This document shows, piece by piece, positions 1 through 9,109 of a DNA stretch of 64,000 bases. Both the position numbers and the translations under genes were made by a program. The notes beneath the pieces were generated by a model. It did not search any database, was not told the origin of the DNA, and worked only from the letters and a program-made list of their open reading frames with translations. How positions within the stretch are numbered: the stretch's first letter is position 1; every line of letters starts with the position of its first letter. This DNA comes from an uncultured Williamsia sp. (GTDB lineage: Bacteria; Actinomycetota; Actinomycetes; Mycobacteriales; Mycobacteriaceae), in contig NZ_CANLWM010000001.1 in NCBI RefSeq assembly GCF_947494875.1, forward strand, positions 868,001 to 932,000. Direction: 5' to 3'.

Positions 1-698
1 CAGCACGCGTCCGCGAGGTCGCCGACATGTCCGGGGTCGGGGATCTGCTCGGTGCGCGGCCCCAGCATCTGTCGGGTGGCCAGCAGCAGCGGGTCGCTCT
101 GGCGCGCGCCCTGGCACCTCGACCACGGCTGGTGCTGCTCGACGAGCCGTTCGCGGCACTCGACGCCGGTCTGCGGGCGTCGCTCCGGGACGACGTCACG
201 TCCGCTCTGCGCGAGCAGGGAACCGCTGCCATCGTCGTGACCCACGACCAGGCCGAGGCCCTCTCCATCGCCGATGACGTGGTGGTGATGCTCGACGGCG
301 CCGTCGCGCAGGCCGGGGTAGCACAGGAGATCTACACGAGACCACGGTCCCGGCGGGTCGCCGAGTTCGTCGGTGACTCCGTGATCCTCGACGCCGACCG
401 CGTCGGGGCCACGGCGACCTGCGTGCTCGGCGAGATCGCGGTCCACGGTGGCGGATCAGGTCGTGGGGTCGTCGTCGTACGTCCCGAACAGGTTGTCGCC
501 GAATCGGATCCGAACGGTGCGTTCGAGGTGGACCGAGTGACGTTCACCGGACCGGACACGGTGACGACGATGCGTCACCGGGACTCCGGCGTATCCGTCC
601 GGATGCGCGCCACAGGACCGCACCCGCCTGCGAGTGGACCACACCGGGTCCGCGTCACGGGGTCGACGATGTTCCTGCCGGCCCCGACTGCGAGGTGA
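1..698 (+). CDS. ABC transporter ATP-binding protein, C-terminal part (5' truncated by window)
   Basis: The reading frame is open from base 3 and enters the window already inside the gene, so the Walker A motif lies upstream. Seen: the ABC signature LSGGQQQR, the Walker B strand ending LLDEP, a D-loop, the switch histidine in VVTHDQAEA, and a TOBE-like C-terminal region after IYTRPRSRRVAEFVGD. This is the layout of iron(III), sulfate or polyamine importer ATPases (FbpC/PotA type), which power uptake at the inner face of the membrane. The partner permease and binding-protein genes are outside the window, so the substrate is not determinable. Confidence 0.9.
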   Translation, partial: ARVREVADMSGVGDLLGARPQHLSGGQQQRVALARALAPRPRLVLLDEPFAALDAGLRASLRDDVTSALREQGTAAIVVTHDQAEALSIADDVVVMLDGAVAQAGVAQEIYTRPRSRRVAEFVGDSVILDADRVGATATCVLGEIAVHGGGSGRGVVVVRPEQVVAESDPNGAFEVDRVTFTGPDTVTTMRHRDSGVSVRMRATGPHPPASGPHRVRVTGSTMFLPAPTAR

Positions 699-713
699 AG
701 CGGCCCGTGGAGA

Positions 714-1505
714 TCAGCCGGTGCGGCCCAGGATGAGATCCACGGTCTGCGCCGGCTGATCCCACATCGGGAAGTGGCCGCACTTGTCGAACCAGTGCAG
801 CTGCGACCCGGGGAACGCGGCGTGCGCCCGTGCGGCCTGCTTGGGCAGAGTGACGCGGTCCTGTCGGCCCCAACCGATCGTCACCCGGCCGGGCGTCGTC
901 CCCTCGGGCGCGCCCTCCTGCAGCGGACCGTCGACCAGCGCGTCGAGAGCCTCGCGCAGCGACGTCGCCTTCTTGAAGCTGCGCATCTCGTGCAGAGCGA
1001 CCGACGAGGGCAGTTTCCACGGGGCCGCCGAGAACTGCGCGAGCAGCGCCGTGCGTCCGACGGGGTTGCCGGTGAGCGCCGGCATCACCGGCTGCAACCC
1101 GAGGACCAGCGGCAGCGACGCCTTGAGGGCTGTGCTGAAGAAGCGGAGTTCACCGGGACTCCAGAAGCCGCCGGGATCCAACGCGACGGTGTCGCCGCCG
1201 ACGCCACGCCGCGCCAGCTCGAGAACCATGCGCGCGCCCATCGAGCTGCCGACCGTGTCGATGCCCGTCAGGTCGTGGGTGTCGATGAAATCCGAGACCG
1301 CATCGGTGAGCGACGCGATCGTCACCTCGCCCGGCAGGGGCGCACTGTCGCCGAATCCGGGGAGATCGATGCTGATCACGTCGCGGTGCTGCGCGAGCTG
1401 ATCGAGGATCGGCGACCACGACGCCCAGCTCGCGCCCAGGCCGTGGACCAGGAGCAGTGGGGTGCCGCTACCGCGGCGATCGAAATTGAGTGACACGCCT
1501 GACAT
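714..1505 (-). CDS. alpha/beta hydrolase, 263 aa
   Basis: Compact alpha/beta-hydrolase fold enzyme. Seen: an HG oxyanion motif (LLLVHGLGAS), a nucleophile elbow GSSMGA, and a C-terminal histidine in FDKCGHFPMWD that ends the catalytic triad. There is no signal peptide, so it is probably cytoplasmic. The ATG at 1505 is preceded by an AGAAGGG-like ribosome site. The gene faces the oxidoreductase gene across about 200 bp. Substrate unknown; it could be an esterase, lactonase or C-C hydrolase. Confidence 0.88.
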   Translation of the reverse strand: MSGVSLNFDRRGSGTPLLLVHGLGASWASWSPILDQLAQHRDVISIDLPGFGDSAPLPGEVTIASLTDAVSDFIDTHDLTGIDTVGSSMGARMVLELARRGVGGDTVALDPGGFWSPGELRFFSTALKASLPLVLGLQPVMPALTGNPVGRTALLAQFSAAPWKLPSSVALHEMRSFKKATSLREALDALVDGPLQEGAPEGTTPGRVTIGWGRQDRVTLPKQAARAHAAFPGSQLHWFDKCGHFPMWDQPAQTVDLILGRTG

Positions 1506-1714
1506 GGCGCACGACCCTTCTGGTGGGAGATCCCGGTGCGACGACGTGCTGCATCACCAAAGGGCTGTGTCCTCGACGCTACCGGCTGCGCACGGCTGCT
1601 TCCCACCCACCATGCGTGAACCTCATGGCGGGTATGCCGCACTGTCGCTTTTCGCATGCCGTCGGCGTCGTTAGCGTTCTGGGGGAGACAGGGTTTCAGG
1701 AGAGGAGGACCGCC

Positions 1715-2803
1715 ATGTTGGCCGCGGTACTGGATGATTTCGGCACACCGTTGGATGTCCGTGAGGTGCCCGATCCGGGTGTGCGTGGCGGCGAGGTGGT
1801 CGTCGACGTGCTGGCCACGTGCGTCCTGCCGTACGCGTCCGAGGTGTTCGGGGGAGCGCGCAGGTACCCGCTGGAGCCCCCGGTCGTCCCCGGCCTCGGC
1901 GGGATCGCGCGTGTGGTGACGACGGGACCCGACGCGACGCGTCTGACCCCGGGAGACCTCGTGTGGTGTGACGCGACGGTCCGTTCGCGGGACGACGCGA
2001 ACACACCGGACATCACGCTGCAGGGATGGAGTTCGCGGGGCGACGGTGGTCTGCGGTTGTCGCGCCACTTCCACGACGGGTCGTTCGCCGAGCGGATGTC
2101 GCTGCCCACCGAGTGCGTGTATCCCGTGGGGGACGTCGACGAGGCGGACGCGGCGCGGTGGTCGGCGCTGGGGATCTACCTCGTTCCCTATGGCGGGCTG
2201 CTCGCCGCTGACTTTCGGGCGGGCGAGTCGTTGCTGGTCAGTGGTGCGACGGGGAACTTCGGCAGCGCAGCGGTCGCCGTCGGCCTCGCGATGGGGGCGG
2301 GGCGGGTGGTGGCCGTGGGCCGTGATCGGCGGGTCCTCGACGACCTTCGTGCGCGTTTCGGAGCCCGTGTCCATACGGTCGCGCTGACCGGTGAGGCCGA
2401 TGAGGACCAGGCCTCGATGACGGCCGCCGGGGGTGGTCCGCTCGACGTGGTGCTCGACATCCTGCCGCCGGCCGTCGATGCCGGCGTGGTCCGGACCGCG
2501 GTGATGACCGTCCGCGAGTACGGCCGCGTCGTCCTGATGGGCGGGGTGGGAATGCTCGGCGGTGCCGATCTCGCGCTGCCCTACCCCTGGCTCATGCGGA
2601 ACTCGGTGACCGTCCGCGGGCAGTGGATGTACCCGCGCGACGCCAATGCTCGTCTGATCGAACTGGCCAGAGCGGGGCTCCTCGACCTCCGACAGGACGG
2701 TGTCCACACCTTCCCGCTGGCCAGGGTCAACGACGCCATCGCGTACGCGGCCGACAACGCCGGGCCGTTCGTGAGGACTGTTCTCGCACCGAACGCGCAC
2801 TGA
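1715..2803 (+). CDS. zinc-independent medium-chain alcohol dehydrogenase/quinone-oxidoreductase-like protein, 362 aa
   Basis: The ATG at 1715 is chosen because a strong AGGAGAGGAGG ribosome site lies just before it; the frame is open further upstream but lacks MDR-type sequence. A GroES-like N-terminal half is followed by a Rossmann half whose nucleotide-binding turn is SGATGNFGSAAV. Cys-rich structural-zinc motifs are absent, which fits quinone oxidoreductase-type MDR proteins using NAD(P)H. It converges with the LysR gene 18 bp downstream. Substrate unknown. Confidence 0.85.
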   Translation: MLAAVLDDFGTPLDVREVPDPGVRGGEVVVDVLATCVLPYASEVFGGARRYPLEPPVVPGLGGIARVVTTGPDATRLTPGDLVWCDATVRSRDDANTPDITLQGWSSRGDGGLRLSRHFHDGSFAERMSLPTECVYPVGDVDEADAARWSALGIYLVPYGGLLAADFRAGESLLVSGATGNFGSAAVAVGLAMGAGRVVAVGRDRRVLDDLRARFGARVHTVALTGEADEDQASMTAAGGGPLDVVLDILPPAVDAGVVRTAVMTVREYGRVVLMGGVGMLGGADLALPYPWLMRNSVTVRGQWMYPRDANARLIELARAGLLDLRQDGVHTFPLARVNDAIAYAADNAGPFVRTVLAPNAH

Positions 2804-2821
2804 CGCGTCCAGGTCGCGCCG

Positions 2822-3718
2822 TCAGGCGCTGGTGGTACAGAGCGCGTCGATCAGCGCCTCGATCGCCGGGTCGACCGCATCCGGTCGATGTGCGAGAACC
2901 AGTCGTCGTGTCTCGGTGGGTCCGTCGGCCACCCGGAGGAGTCGGACACCTGGCGGCAGCGCGTCGGCCATGTTCGATGCGACGGTCGTCACACCGAGGC
3001 CCGCCGCGACGAGACTCGACTTGGTCATCCAGTCGCGGGTCACATGGGCGACGTTCGCCTTGCCCGGGAGGGATGGCCATGCGCCGAGCAGCGGTTCCTC
3101 GGTTCGGGACGATGCGACGATCCATCGCTGATCCATCAGTTCGGCACGGGTGGCCGATTCGCGGTCGCCGAATGGCCCCGAGGTGGCCACCGCGACCATC
3201 AGGGCGACCTCGGTGATGGTCGTGACGGCGAGATCTGGGGACTCCGAGTCGAGCGGACGATGGGGCGGACGCGACGTCACGAGGACCGCGTCGAGGGAGC
3301 CGGCTCGGACCGCGCGCACGAGCGCAGGCGTCGACCCCTCACGCGTCGTCACCGCGATGTCGGGCCGACTGCGGCCCAGAGCAGCGAGGGCCCGCGGTAC
3401 GAGAACCGCTCCGGCACTGAAGAACATCCCGAGGCGGATGGTGGAGCCGTCCGTCGACGGTCCGCGCAACGTACGCTCGACCGCTTCCATCTCGTCGAGG
3501 ACGCGCGCCGCGTGGGGCAGCAGGCGGACGCCGGCGGGCGTCAGGACCACACCGCCCGGCACGCGGTCGAACAGCCGGGCCTGAGAGGCCCTCTCGAGCG
3601 CGGCCACCTGACGGGAGATGCCGGACTGCGTGTAACCGAGGGCCTGCGCCGCGGCGGTGAAGGTGCCCCTCTCGGCGACCTCCCGCAGTACGCGGAGGCC
3701 CGAGATCGAGAGGTCCAT
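2822..3718 (-). CDS. LysR-family transcriptional regulator, about 298 aa
   Basis: Winged helix-turn-helix at the N-terminus (LSISGLRVLREVAERGTFTA, then SGISRQVAALE) followed by a LysR effector-binding domain. The start is ambiguous: ATG 3718 begins at the usual family position, while an in-frame start at 3748 would add 10 residues; neither has a clear ribosome site. It probably controls a neighbouring metabolic gene, such as the convergent oxidoreductase, but the sequence does not show the target. Confidence 0.9.
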   Translation of the reverse strand: MDLSISGLRVLREVAERGTFTAAAQALGYTQSGISRQVAALERASQARLFDRVPGGVVLTPAGVRLLPHAARVLDEMEAVERTLRGPSTDGSTIRLGMFFSAGAVLVPRALAALGRSRPDIAVTTREGSTPALVRAVRAGSLDAVLVTSRPPHRPLDSESPDLAVTTITEVALMVAVATSGPFGDRESATRAELMDQRWIVASSRTEEPLLGAWPSLPGKANVAHVTRDWMTKSSLVAAGLGVTTVASNMADALPPGVRLLRVADGPTETRRLVLAHRPDAVDPAIEALIDALCTTSA

Positions 3719-3758
3719 GGCGATCGATGATAGGCAACGACCGCGCATCGAGGACCCG

Positions 3759-4042
3759 TCAGCCGACGGTGCGGGCGGACACCGTCAGATCGTGTGCCTC
3801 GGTGTCCGGCTCGTCGATGCCGAAGCTGATGACCCTGCGCGCGTGGATGCGGATCACCGGCGTCGGGGCGTCGACCGACTCGGCGGTGCCCCGGATCTCG
3901 ACACAGCGCACCCGCCAGGGCGCCACCGAGGCGACGTCGTCGACGACGAACGCGACCTTCCCGTTGTCGCGGATGTTGCGGAACTTCTGGCTCTTCTCGA
4001 GGTCGTACCCGACGAGGCGAGTTCGCTTGCTGTGAAGGTCAT
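3759..4042 (-). pseudogene. PPOX-class F420-dependent oxidoreductase remnant with internal deletion and frameshift
   Basis: The ATG at 4042 opens with MTFTASELA, the normal start of small PPOX/F420 proteins, then jumps directly into a segment starting VGYDLEKSQKFRNIRD that continues VAFVVDDVASVAPW, CVEIRGTAE and IRIHARRVISFGID to a stop at 3759. The second segment is the C-terminal two thirds of the family but lies in a different frame from the ATG. About 40-50 residues expected between the two parts (the LATVGPDG-type strand region) are missing. I infer a deletion that also shifted the frame. No intact ORF covers the region. Confidence 0.75.
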
Positions 4043-4086
4043 GTCACCAGTCTCGGAGCTCAAGCGCACTGGAGGTCAAGACGACG

Positions 4087-4116
4087 GCGGGCCCGGTCCG
4101 TGAGGACCGGGCCCGC
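4087..4116 (-). terminator. Hairpin terminator after fadE5
   Basis: Perfect 13-bp GC-rich stem (GCGGGCCCGGTCC and its complement) with a GTGA loop, 19 bp past the fadE5 stop. No U-tract, as is common in high-GC actinobacteria. Its symmetry means it could act in both directions. Confidence 0.8.
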
Positions 4117-4134
4117 TGTGCGTGGTGGATCAGA

Positions 4135-5967
4135 TCAGAACGCAGCCTCGTCGAGCTCCATGGCGTCGTTGTCGATGTTCTCCAGGACGGTGCGGGTCGA
4201 GGTGAGCAGCGGCAGCATGTTCTTGGCGAAGAACGACGCGACGCCGATCTTGCCCTCGTAGAACGACTTGTCCGTGCCGGAGGCGCCCGCGTCGAGTGCG
4301 GCGATGGCGATCTCGGCCTGACGCAGCAGCAGCCAGCCGATCATCAGGTCACCGACGGACATCAGGAACCGCACCGAGCCGAGTCCCACCTTGTAGAGCT
4401 CGGCCGAGTTCTCCTGCGCGCCCATGAGGTAACCGGTCAGTGTGGCCGCCATGCCCTGCACGTCGTCGAGAGCGGTCTTGAGCAGCGCGCGCTCGGTCTT
4501 GAGGCGCCCGTTGCCCGCCTCCGACTCGATGAACGAGCTGATCTGGCCGGCCACGTGGGCGAGCGCCTGGCCCTTGTCGCGGATGATCTTCCGGAAGAAG
4601 AAGTCCTGCGCCTGGATGGCCGTGGTGCCCTCGTACAGGGTGTCGATCTTCGAGTCACGGATGTACTGCTCGATCGGGTAGTCCTGCAGGAAGCCGGACC
4701 CACCGAGGGTCTGCAACGACTCGGTCAGCGTGCCGTAGGCGCGCTCGGACCCGACACCCTTGACGATCGGGAGCAGCAGGTCGTTGACCTTGAACGCCAT
4801 CTCCTTGTCGGCGCCGGAGACGATCTGCGCGGCGGCCTCGTCCTGGTGGGACGCGGTGTACAGGTAGATCGCGCGCAGGCCCTCGGCGTACGCCTTCTGC
4901 GTCAGCAGCGCACGGCGCACGTCGGGGTGGTGCGTGATGGTGACGCGCGGTGCGGTCTTGTCCGTCATCTGCGTCATGTCGGCGCCCTGCACACGCTGCT
5001 TGGCGTAGTCGAGGGCGGTGAGGTAGCCGGCGGACAGGGTGGCGATCGCCTTGGTGCCCACCATCATCCGGGCGTGCTCGATGACGTCGAACATCTGCGC
5101 GATGCCGTCGTGGACCTCGCCGACGAGCCAGCCCTTGGCCGGGATGCCGTGCTGACCGAAGGTGACCTCACAGGTGGCCGAGACCTTCAGGCCCATCTTG
5201 TGCTCGACGTTGGTGACGAAGACACCGTTGCGCTCGCCGAGCTCACCGGTCTCGTGGTCGAAGTGGAACTTCGGCACGAAGAACAGCGACAGGCCCTTGG
5301 TGCCGGGACGCGCGCCCTCGGGGCGGGCCAGCACGAGGTGGAAGATGTTCTCGGTCATGTCCTGGTCGGCGGAGGTGATGAAGCGCTTCACACCGTCGAT
5401 GTGCCAGGTGCCGTCGTCCTGCTGGACCGCCTTGGTGCGGGCGGCGCCGACGTCCGAGCCGGCGTCGGGCTCGGTGAGGACCATGGTGGCGCCCCAGCCG
5501 CGCTCGGCGCAGATCTGGGCCCACTTCTTCTGCTCGTCGGTGCCGTTGTTCCAGAAGATCTCCGAGAACCCGGTGCCCGCGCCGTACATGAACAGTGCGG
5601 GGTTGGCGCCCAGGATCATCTCGCTGATGGCCCAGAACAGGGTGCGCGGAGCGGGCATGCCGCCGAGCTCCTCCTCGATGCCGACCTTGTCCCAACCGGC
5701 GTCCATGAAGGCCTTGTAGGACTTCTTGAACGACTCGGGCAGCGTGACCGTGTGGTTCTCGGGGTCGAAGACGGGCGGGTTGCGATCGGAGTCGGCGAAC
5801 GACTCGGCGATCGGGCCCTCGGCGAGGGTCCGCACCTCCTTGAGCATGTCGATCGCGGTCTCGCGGTCCAGATCACCGAAGTCGCCGCTGGCCAGGACCT
5901 CGTCGAGCTTGAACAGCTCGAAGAGGTTGAACTCCAGGTCGCGCAGGTTGCTCTTGTAATGGCCCAT
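4135..5967 (-). CDS. fadE5: Long-chain acyl-CoA dehydrogenase FadE5, 610 aa
   Basis: FAD-dependent dehydrogenase for the first step of fatty acid beta-oxidation. From memory the translation matches mycobacterial FadE5 almost motif for motif: [17 protein letters not shown] at the start, [25 protein letters not shown], the FADH binding region [31 protein letters not shown], and the tail [10 protein letters not shown]; length is within one residue of the mycobacterial protein. ATG 5967 is chosen over the longer frame (to 6132) because AAAGGAAA precedes it and the homologous protein begins here. A palindrome at 6050-6063 and a terminator at 4087 frame a monocistronic unit. Confidence 0.96.
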   Translation of the reverse strand: MGHYKSNLRDLEFNLFELFKLDEVLASGDFGDLDRETAIDMLKEVRTLAEGPIAESFADSDRNPPVFDPENHTVTLPESFKKSYKAFMDAGWDKVGIEEELGGMPAPRTLFWAISEMILGANPALFMYGAGTGFSEIFWNNGTDEQKKWAQICAERGWGATMVLTEPDAGSDVGAARTKAVQQDDGTWHIDGVKRFITSADQDMTENIFHLVLARPEGARPGTKGLSLFFVPKFHFDHETGELGERNGVFVTNVEHKMGLKVSATCEVTFGQHGIPAKGWLVGEVHDGIAQMFDVIEHARMMVGTKAIATLSAGYLTALDYAKQRVQGADMTQMTDKTAPRVTITHHPDVRRALLTQKAYAEGLRAIYLYTASHQDEAAAQIVSGADKEMAFKVNDLLLPIVKGVGSERAYGTLTESLQTLGGSGFLQDYPIEQYIRDSKIDTLYEGTTAIQAQDFFFRKIIRDKGQALAHVAGQISSFIESEAGNGRLKTERALLKTALDDVQGMAATLTGYLMGAQENSAELYKVGLGSVRFLMSVGDLMIGWLLLRQAEIAIAALDAGASGTDKSFYEGKIGVASFFAKNMLPLLTSTRTVLENIDNDAMELDEAAF

Positions 5968-6049
5968 GACTGGATTTCCTTTGTCGCCGAGGTGGGTTCG
6001 AGCGGAGGCGAGGCCCGCCGTCGGCACGGGAACTTGGCCGACCGGTAAG

Positions 6050-6063
6050 TTACTCACCAGTAA
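6050..6063. promoter_or_regulatory. Palindrome in fadE5 promoter region
   Basis: TTACT-cacc-AGTAA, a perfect 5-bp inverted repeat with a 4-bp spacer, 83 bp upstream of the fadE5 ATG in a locally AT-rich stretch. The form suits a TetR- or GntR-type fatty-acid regulator. Identity of the regulator is inference. Confidence 0.45.
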
Positions 6064-6165
6064 TAACCCGAATATACCTGCCCACCGCGTTCGCGAACAA
6101 CCACGGATTCCTCGGTGTGATCTGCGCCGCATCGACGCAGGAAAGTGGCGCGGTGCGGGCCCGAC

Positions 6166-6738
6166 TCAGGGCAGGAGCGGCAGCAGTCGTCGCAGGTGGC
6201 CGCGGTCGGCGGGCCCGTCGGCGGCCCGCACCTCCCGCAACTGCGGGGCGCGCACGCGGACGGCGTCGGCGAAACGATCGGTGAGGGTGACGTCCGCGGC
6301 CGGGCAGTGTGAGCAGGCCCCGGCGAGGTCGACGGTGATGACGCCGTCGGCGACGTCGACGACCCTGAGCGCGCCACCGTGGGACGCGACGAACGCGCCG
6401 ACGTCGCCGTCGAGGACCTCTCGCGCGGCTTCTCGGAGCACGTCGTCGGCGCTCGTGGGTTGCGCGGCCGACCAGTCCGCGGGCTGCTCGAGGTCCGCGA
6501 GCAGCGCGCCGCGGACGCGGGAACCGTCCGCGCGCCAGGTGTGGCCGGAGGCCAGGGTCACCCGGACCGCAGCCGACTCCACGATCACGGACTCGACGAT
6601 GCCGTCGCGGGCCAGCGCGTCCAGGGACGGGGGCAGGGCGGCGGGTGCGCCGACGAGCGGGAGCAACCCGCCGGGGACCACCCACCGGACCGTCGCAGGG
6701 TCGTCGGCGACGGGTTCGGGGTGAACGGGGATCGCCAT
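6166..6738 (-). CDS. NifU-like Fe-S scaffold domain protein, third gene of the feo operon, 190 aa
   Basis: The ATG at 6738 overlaps the feoB stop by one base (TGATG), so the two are translationally coupled. The C-terminal third carries the NifU/Nfu motif LAGACSHCPAADVT with the cysteine pair at about 142 and 145; the N-terminal half is not recognised. Nfu domains hold and pass on [4Fe-4S] or [2Fe-2S] clusters. Its position behind feoB suggests it links imported Fe2+ to cluster assembly or senses iron status, taking the place FeoC has in enterobacteria; that role is inference. Confidence 0.82.
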   Translation of the reverse strand: MAIPVHPEPVADDPATVRWVVPGGLLPLVGAPAALPPSLDALARDGIVESVIVESAAVRVTLASGHTWRADGSRVRGALLADLEQPADWSAAQPTSADDVLREAAREVLDGDVGAFVASHGGALRVVDVADGVITVDLAGACSHCPAADVTLTDRFADAVRVRAPQLREVRAADGPADRGHLRRLLPLLP

Positions 6739-8696
6739 CAGACGACCGCGGCGACGATGGTCCGGGCGAGGAACGCCATGCCCCAGGCGATGACGAAGAG
6801 GTAGCCGAACGCCAGGGCCGGCCATCGCCACGACCCCGACTCTCGGCGGAGGACCGCGATCGTCGACATGCACTGCAAGGCGTAGAGGAAGAAGACGAGC
6901 AAGGCGGCGATGGTCGGTGCGGTGAAGAGCGGCTGACCGGTTCGCGGGCCGTCGGTGACCTTCAGCGCCTTCAGGGCCTGCGCAGGGTCGTCGGGGTCGG
7001 TGGCCGCCGCCACCTGGCCGAGGGTGGCGACGAACGTCTCGCGCGCCGAGAGCGACGCCAGCACGCCCACGTTGATGCGCCAGTCGAAGCCGAGGGGCTC
7101 GAACACCGGCTCGATGAACCGGCCGACGTCGGCGGCCGCGCTGTGGTCGATGACGTAGGACGAGGTGGCGGTGTCGTTGTTCGGGTCGATGCCCGCGGCG
7201 CGGAACTCGGCGTCCGAGCGGGTCGGCAGGTTCAGCAGCAGCCACAGGGCGACGGTGGTCAGGAAGATGATGACGAAGACCTTGCGCACGAACCCCTTGC
7301 AGGCGTCGTAGACGCTGAGCAGTACCGACCGCACCGACGGCAACCGGTAGGGCGGCATCTCCATGTAGAACGGCAGCAGAGGTCCGGCCCCGCGCCGGAA
7401 GCGGCTGAACAGCCAGGCGCTCACCATCGCCGAGATCGCGCCGCCGAGATACAGCGCGAACATGACGACACCCTGCGCGCCGAACGGTCCGACCTTCGCG
7501 TCGCGGCTGACGAGCAAGCCGACCAGCAGGACGTAGACGGTGAGCCGCGCCGAGCACGTCATCAGCGGCGCCGACATCATCGTGGCGATCCGGTCGCGCA
7601 TCGACGGCAGCGTGCGGGTGGCCATGATCCCGGGGATCGCGCACGCCAGGGACGACAGCAGGGCGACGAACGCGCGTCCTTCGAGGCCCGCGGTCGACAT
7701 CACCTTGTCCATCAGGAACGCGGCACGTGCCATGTAGCCGACGCCCTCGAGCACCGCGATGAGGATGAAGAGCAGGGCGATCTGCGGCAGGAACACCAAC
7801 ACCGATCCGACGCCGCCCAGCAGCGCGTCGGACAGGAAGCTCGAGAGCCAACCGATGGTCACGTGCTGCTGCACCTGGTCACCGAGGAAGGTGAAGAACG
7901 CCTGTACCTGGTCCTGCAGCGGGGTGGCGACGGTGAAGATGATCTGGAAGAACGCGAACATCGTCACGAAGAAGACGATCGTCCCCCACACCGGGTGCAG
8001 CAGGACGGCGTCGATCCGTCGGGTGCGTCGGTCGAGTTCGGGCATCCGATACGACGACGCGGTGAGCACCGACTCGATCCAGCCGCCGACCTCGTCGACC
8101 GCGGTGGGCGGGTCGACGACCGGGGTCGACCACGACGACGGGTCCGCGAGCAGATCGCGCAGCGGACCGAGCTGGGAACGCCGACCACCGGTGACGGCGA
8201 CGACGGGCACCCCGAGTGCTCGGGAGAACGCCGCGATGTCGATCCCGCCCTGGCGTCGGATCAGTTCGTCGGTGAAGGTCAGCACCACGCATGTGGGCAC
8301 ACCGGTCCCGATGACCTGCGCGAACATTCCCAATGAGCGGCGCAGTGTCGTCGCGTCGAGCGTGACGATCAGCGCGTCGGGGGTGTCGAACTCGGGGTGG
8401 TCGCGGTCGAGGACGTCGGCGACGATCTGCTCGTCCGGGCTGATCGCGTCGAGGCTGTAGGTGCCGGGCAGGTCCTCCAGCACGACGACGTCGGCGCCGG
8501 AGTCGCCACCGAGGGTCACTCGCCCCTCGTATCGGGCGACCGTGACGCCGGGGTAGTTCCCCGTCTTGGCGCGGAGACCGGTCAGTGCGTTGAAGAGTGT
8601 CGTTTTGCCCGAGTTGGGACTGCCGACCAGGGCCAGGCGGAGGGTGCCCGCCGGGACGTCCGCCGTGGCGGACCCACCGTGGTGGCCGTGGGTCAC
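6738..8696 (-). CDS. feoB: Ferrous iron transporter B, 652 aa
   Basis: Fe2+ importer of the inner membrane. N-terminal G domain: G1 GSPNSGKT (residues 25-32), G3 DLPGTYSL (75-82). The G4 position reads LTFTD where the usual sequence is NxxD, so the guanine-selecting Asn appears replaced by Thr. About eight or more membrane segments follow, with the family sequences ARAAFLMDK, SLACAIPGIMATR and MEMPPYRLP. The GTG at 8696 overlaps the feoA stop (GTGA). It is co-transcribed with feoA and a nifU-like gene. Confidence 0.96.
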   Translation of the reverse strand: MTHGHHGGSATADVPAGTLRLALVGSPNSGKTTLFNALTGLRAKTGNYPGVTVARYEGRVTLGGDSGADVVVLEDLPGTYSLDAISPDEQIVADVLDRDHPEFDTPDALIVTLDATTLRRSLGMFAQVIGTGVPTCVVLTFTDELIRRQGGIDIAAFSRALGVPVVAVTGGRRSQLGPLRDLLADPSSWSTPVVDPPTAVDEVGGWIESVLTASSYRMPELDRRTRRIDAVLLHPVWGTIVFFVTMFAFFQIIFTVATPLQDQVQAFFTFLGDQVQQHVTIGWLSSFLSDALLGGVGSVLVFLPQIALLFILIAVLEGVGYMARAAFLMDKVMSTAGLEGRAFVALLSSLACAIPGIMATRTLPSMRDRIATMMSAPLMTCSARLTVYVLLVGLLVSRDAKVGPFGAQGVVMFALYLGGAISAMVSAWLFSRFRRGAGPLLPFYMEMPPYRLPSVRSVLLSVYDACKGFVRKVFVIIFLTTVALWLLLNLPTRSDAEFRAAGIDPNNDTATSSYVIDHSAAADVGRFIEPVFEPLGFDWRINVGVLASLSARETFVATLGQVAAATDPDDPAQALKALKVTDGPRTGQPLFTAPTIAALLVFFLYALQCMSTIAVLRRESGSWRWPALAFGYLFVIAWGMAFLARTIVAAVV

Positions 8697-9007
8697 CGGG
8701 GTGCGAGAGCCTGCGCGGAGTCGACCTTGATGCACCGGGCCTGGTTGCGGCGCAGCGCGATCTCGTACCCGGCGACACGGACGACGACGGGTCCACGGAG
8801 GGGAGCGCGACGCACGACGTGGACGTGCGCTCCCGGGACGAAACCGAGGTCGAAGTATCGGCGCGCGGTGGCGGCGTCGGCCTCCTCGCACAGACGGTCG
8901 ATGACAGCCGTGGTGCCGGGGCGCAGGTCGGCGAGGCAGGTCTCGACGTCGGCGGTCGGAGACGTCCCCACGACGCGCGAACCGAGATGCTCGGTCATGA
9001 CCGACAT
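8693..9007 (-). CDS. feoA: Ferrous iron transport protein A, 104 aa
   Basis: Small SH3-like FeoA protein that supports FeoB. Seen: LADLRPGTTAVIDRL, ARRYFDLGFVPGAHV and VVRVAGYEIALRR, the usual three blocks. ATG 9007 follows a GAGGGG ribosome site; an in-frame ATG four codons later is an alternative. It is the first gene of the feo operon and lies just downstream of a candidate iron box. Confidence 0.94.
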   Translation of the reverse strand: MSVMTEHLGSRVVGTSPTADVETCLADLRPGTTAVIDRLCEEADAATARRYFDLGFVPGAHVHVVRRAPLRGPVVVRVAGYEIALRRNQARCIKVDSAQALAPR

Positions 9008-9027
9008 GCGATCCCCTCACTCGACGA

Positions 9028-9048
9028 GCAGGTTAGCCCTGCCTATCC
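9028..9048. promoter_or_regulatory. Candidate IdeR/DtxR iron box of feo operon
   Basis: AGGTTAGCCCTGCCTA lies 21-40 bp upstream of feoA. Over 17 positions it matches 12 of the DtxR/IdeR core AGGTTAGGCTAACCTAA, with both half-sites recognisable. Iron-loaded IdeR would repress feo here. The match is imperfect. Confidence 0.5.
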
Positions 9049-9109
9049 GATGTCACTGAGGGCAGCATAACCACACGTGCGGTCCCTTGGCTACGTCCGA
9101 TTTGCCTGG

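Noticed and set aside
1490-1714. 75-codon N-terminal extension of the oxidoreductase gene
   Set aside because: Lacks family sequence and ribosome site, and overlaps the hydrolase start region; the ATG at 1715 has a strong ribosome site.
4555-6048. 497-codon antisense ORF over fadE5
   Set aside because: Shadow of a high-GC gene: fadE5 on the other strand is unmistakable, and this frame has low-complexity Val/Asp/Gly/Leu sequence.
6645-8336. 563-codon plus-strand ORF opposite feoB
   Set aside because: Arg/Asp/Gln-rich antisense shadow; feoB is clear by motifs on the minus strand.
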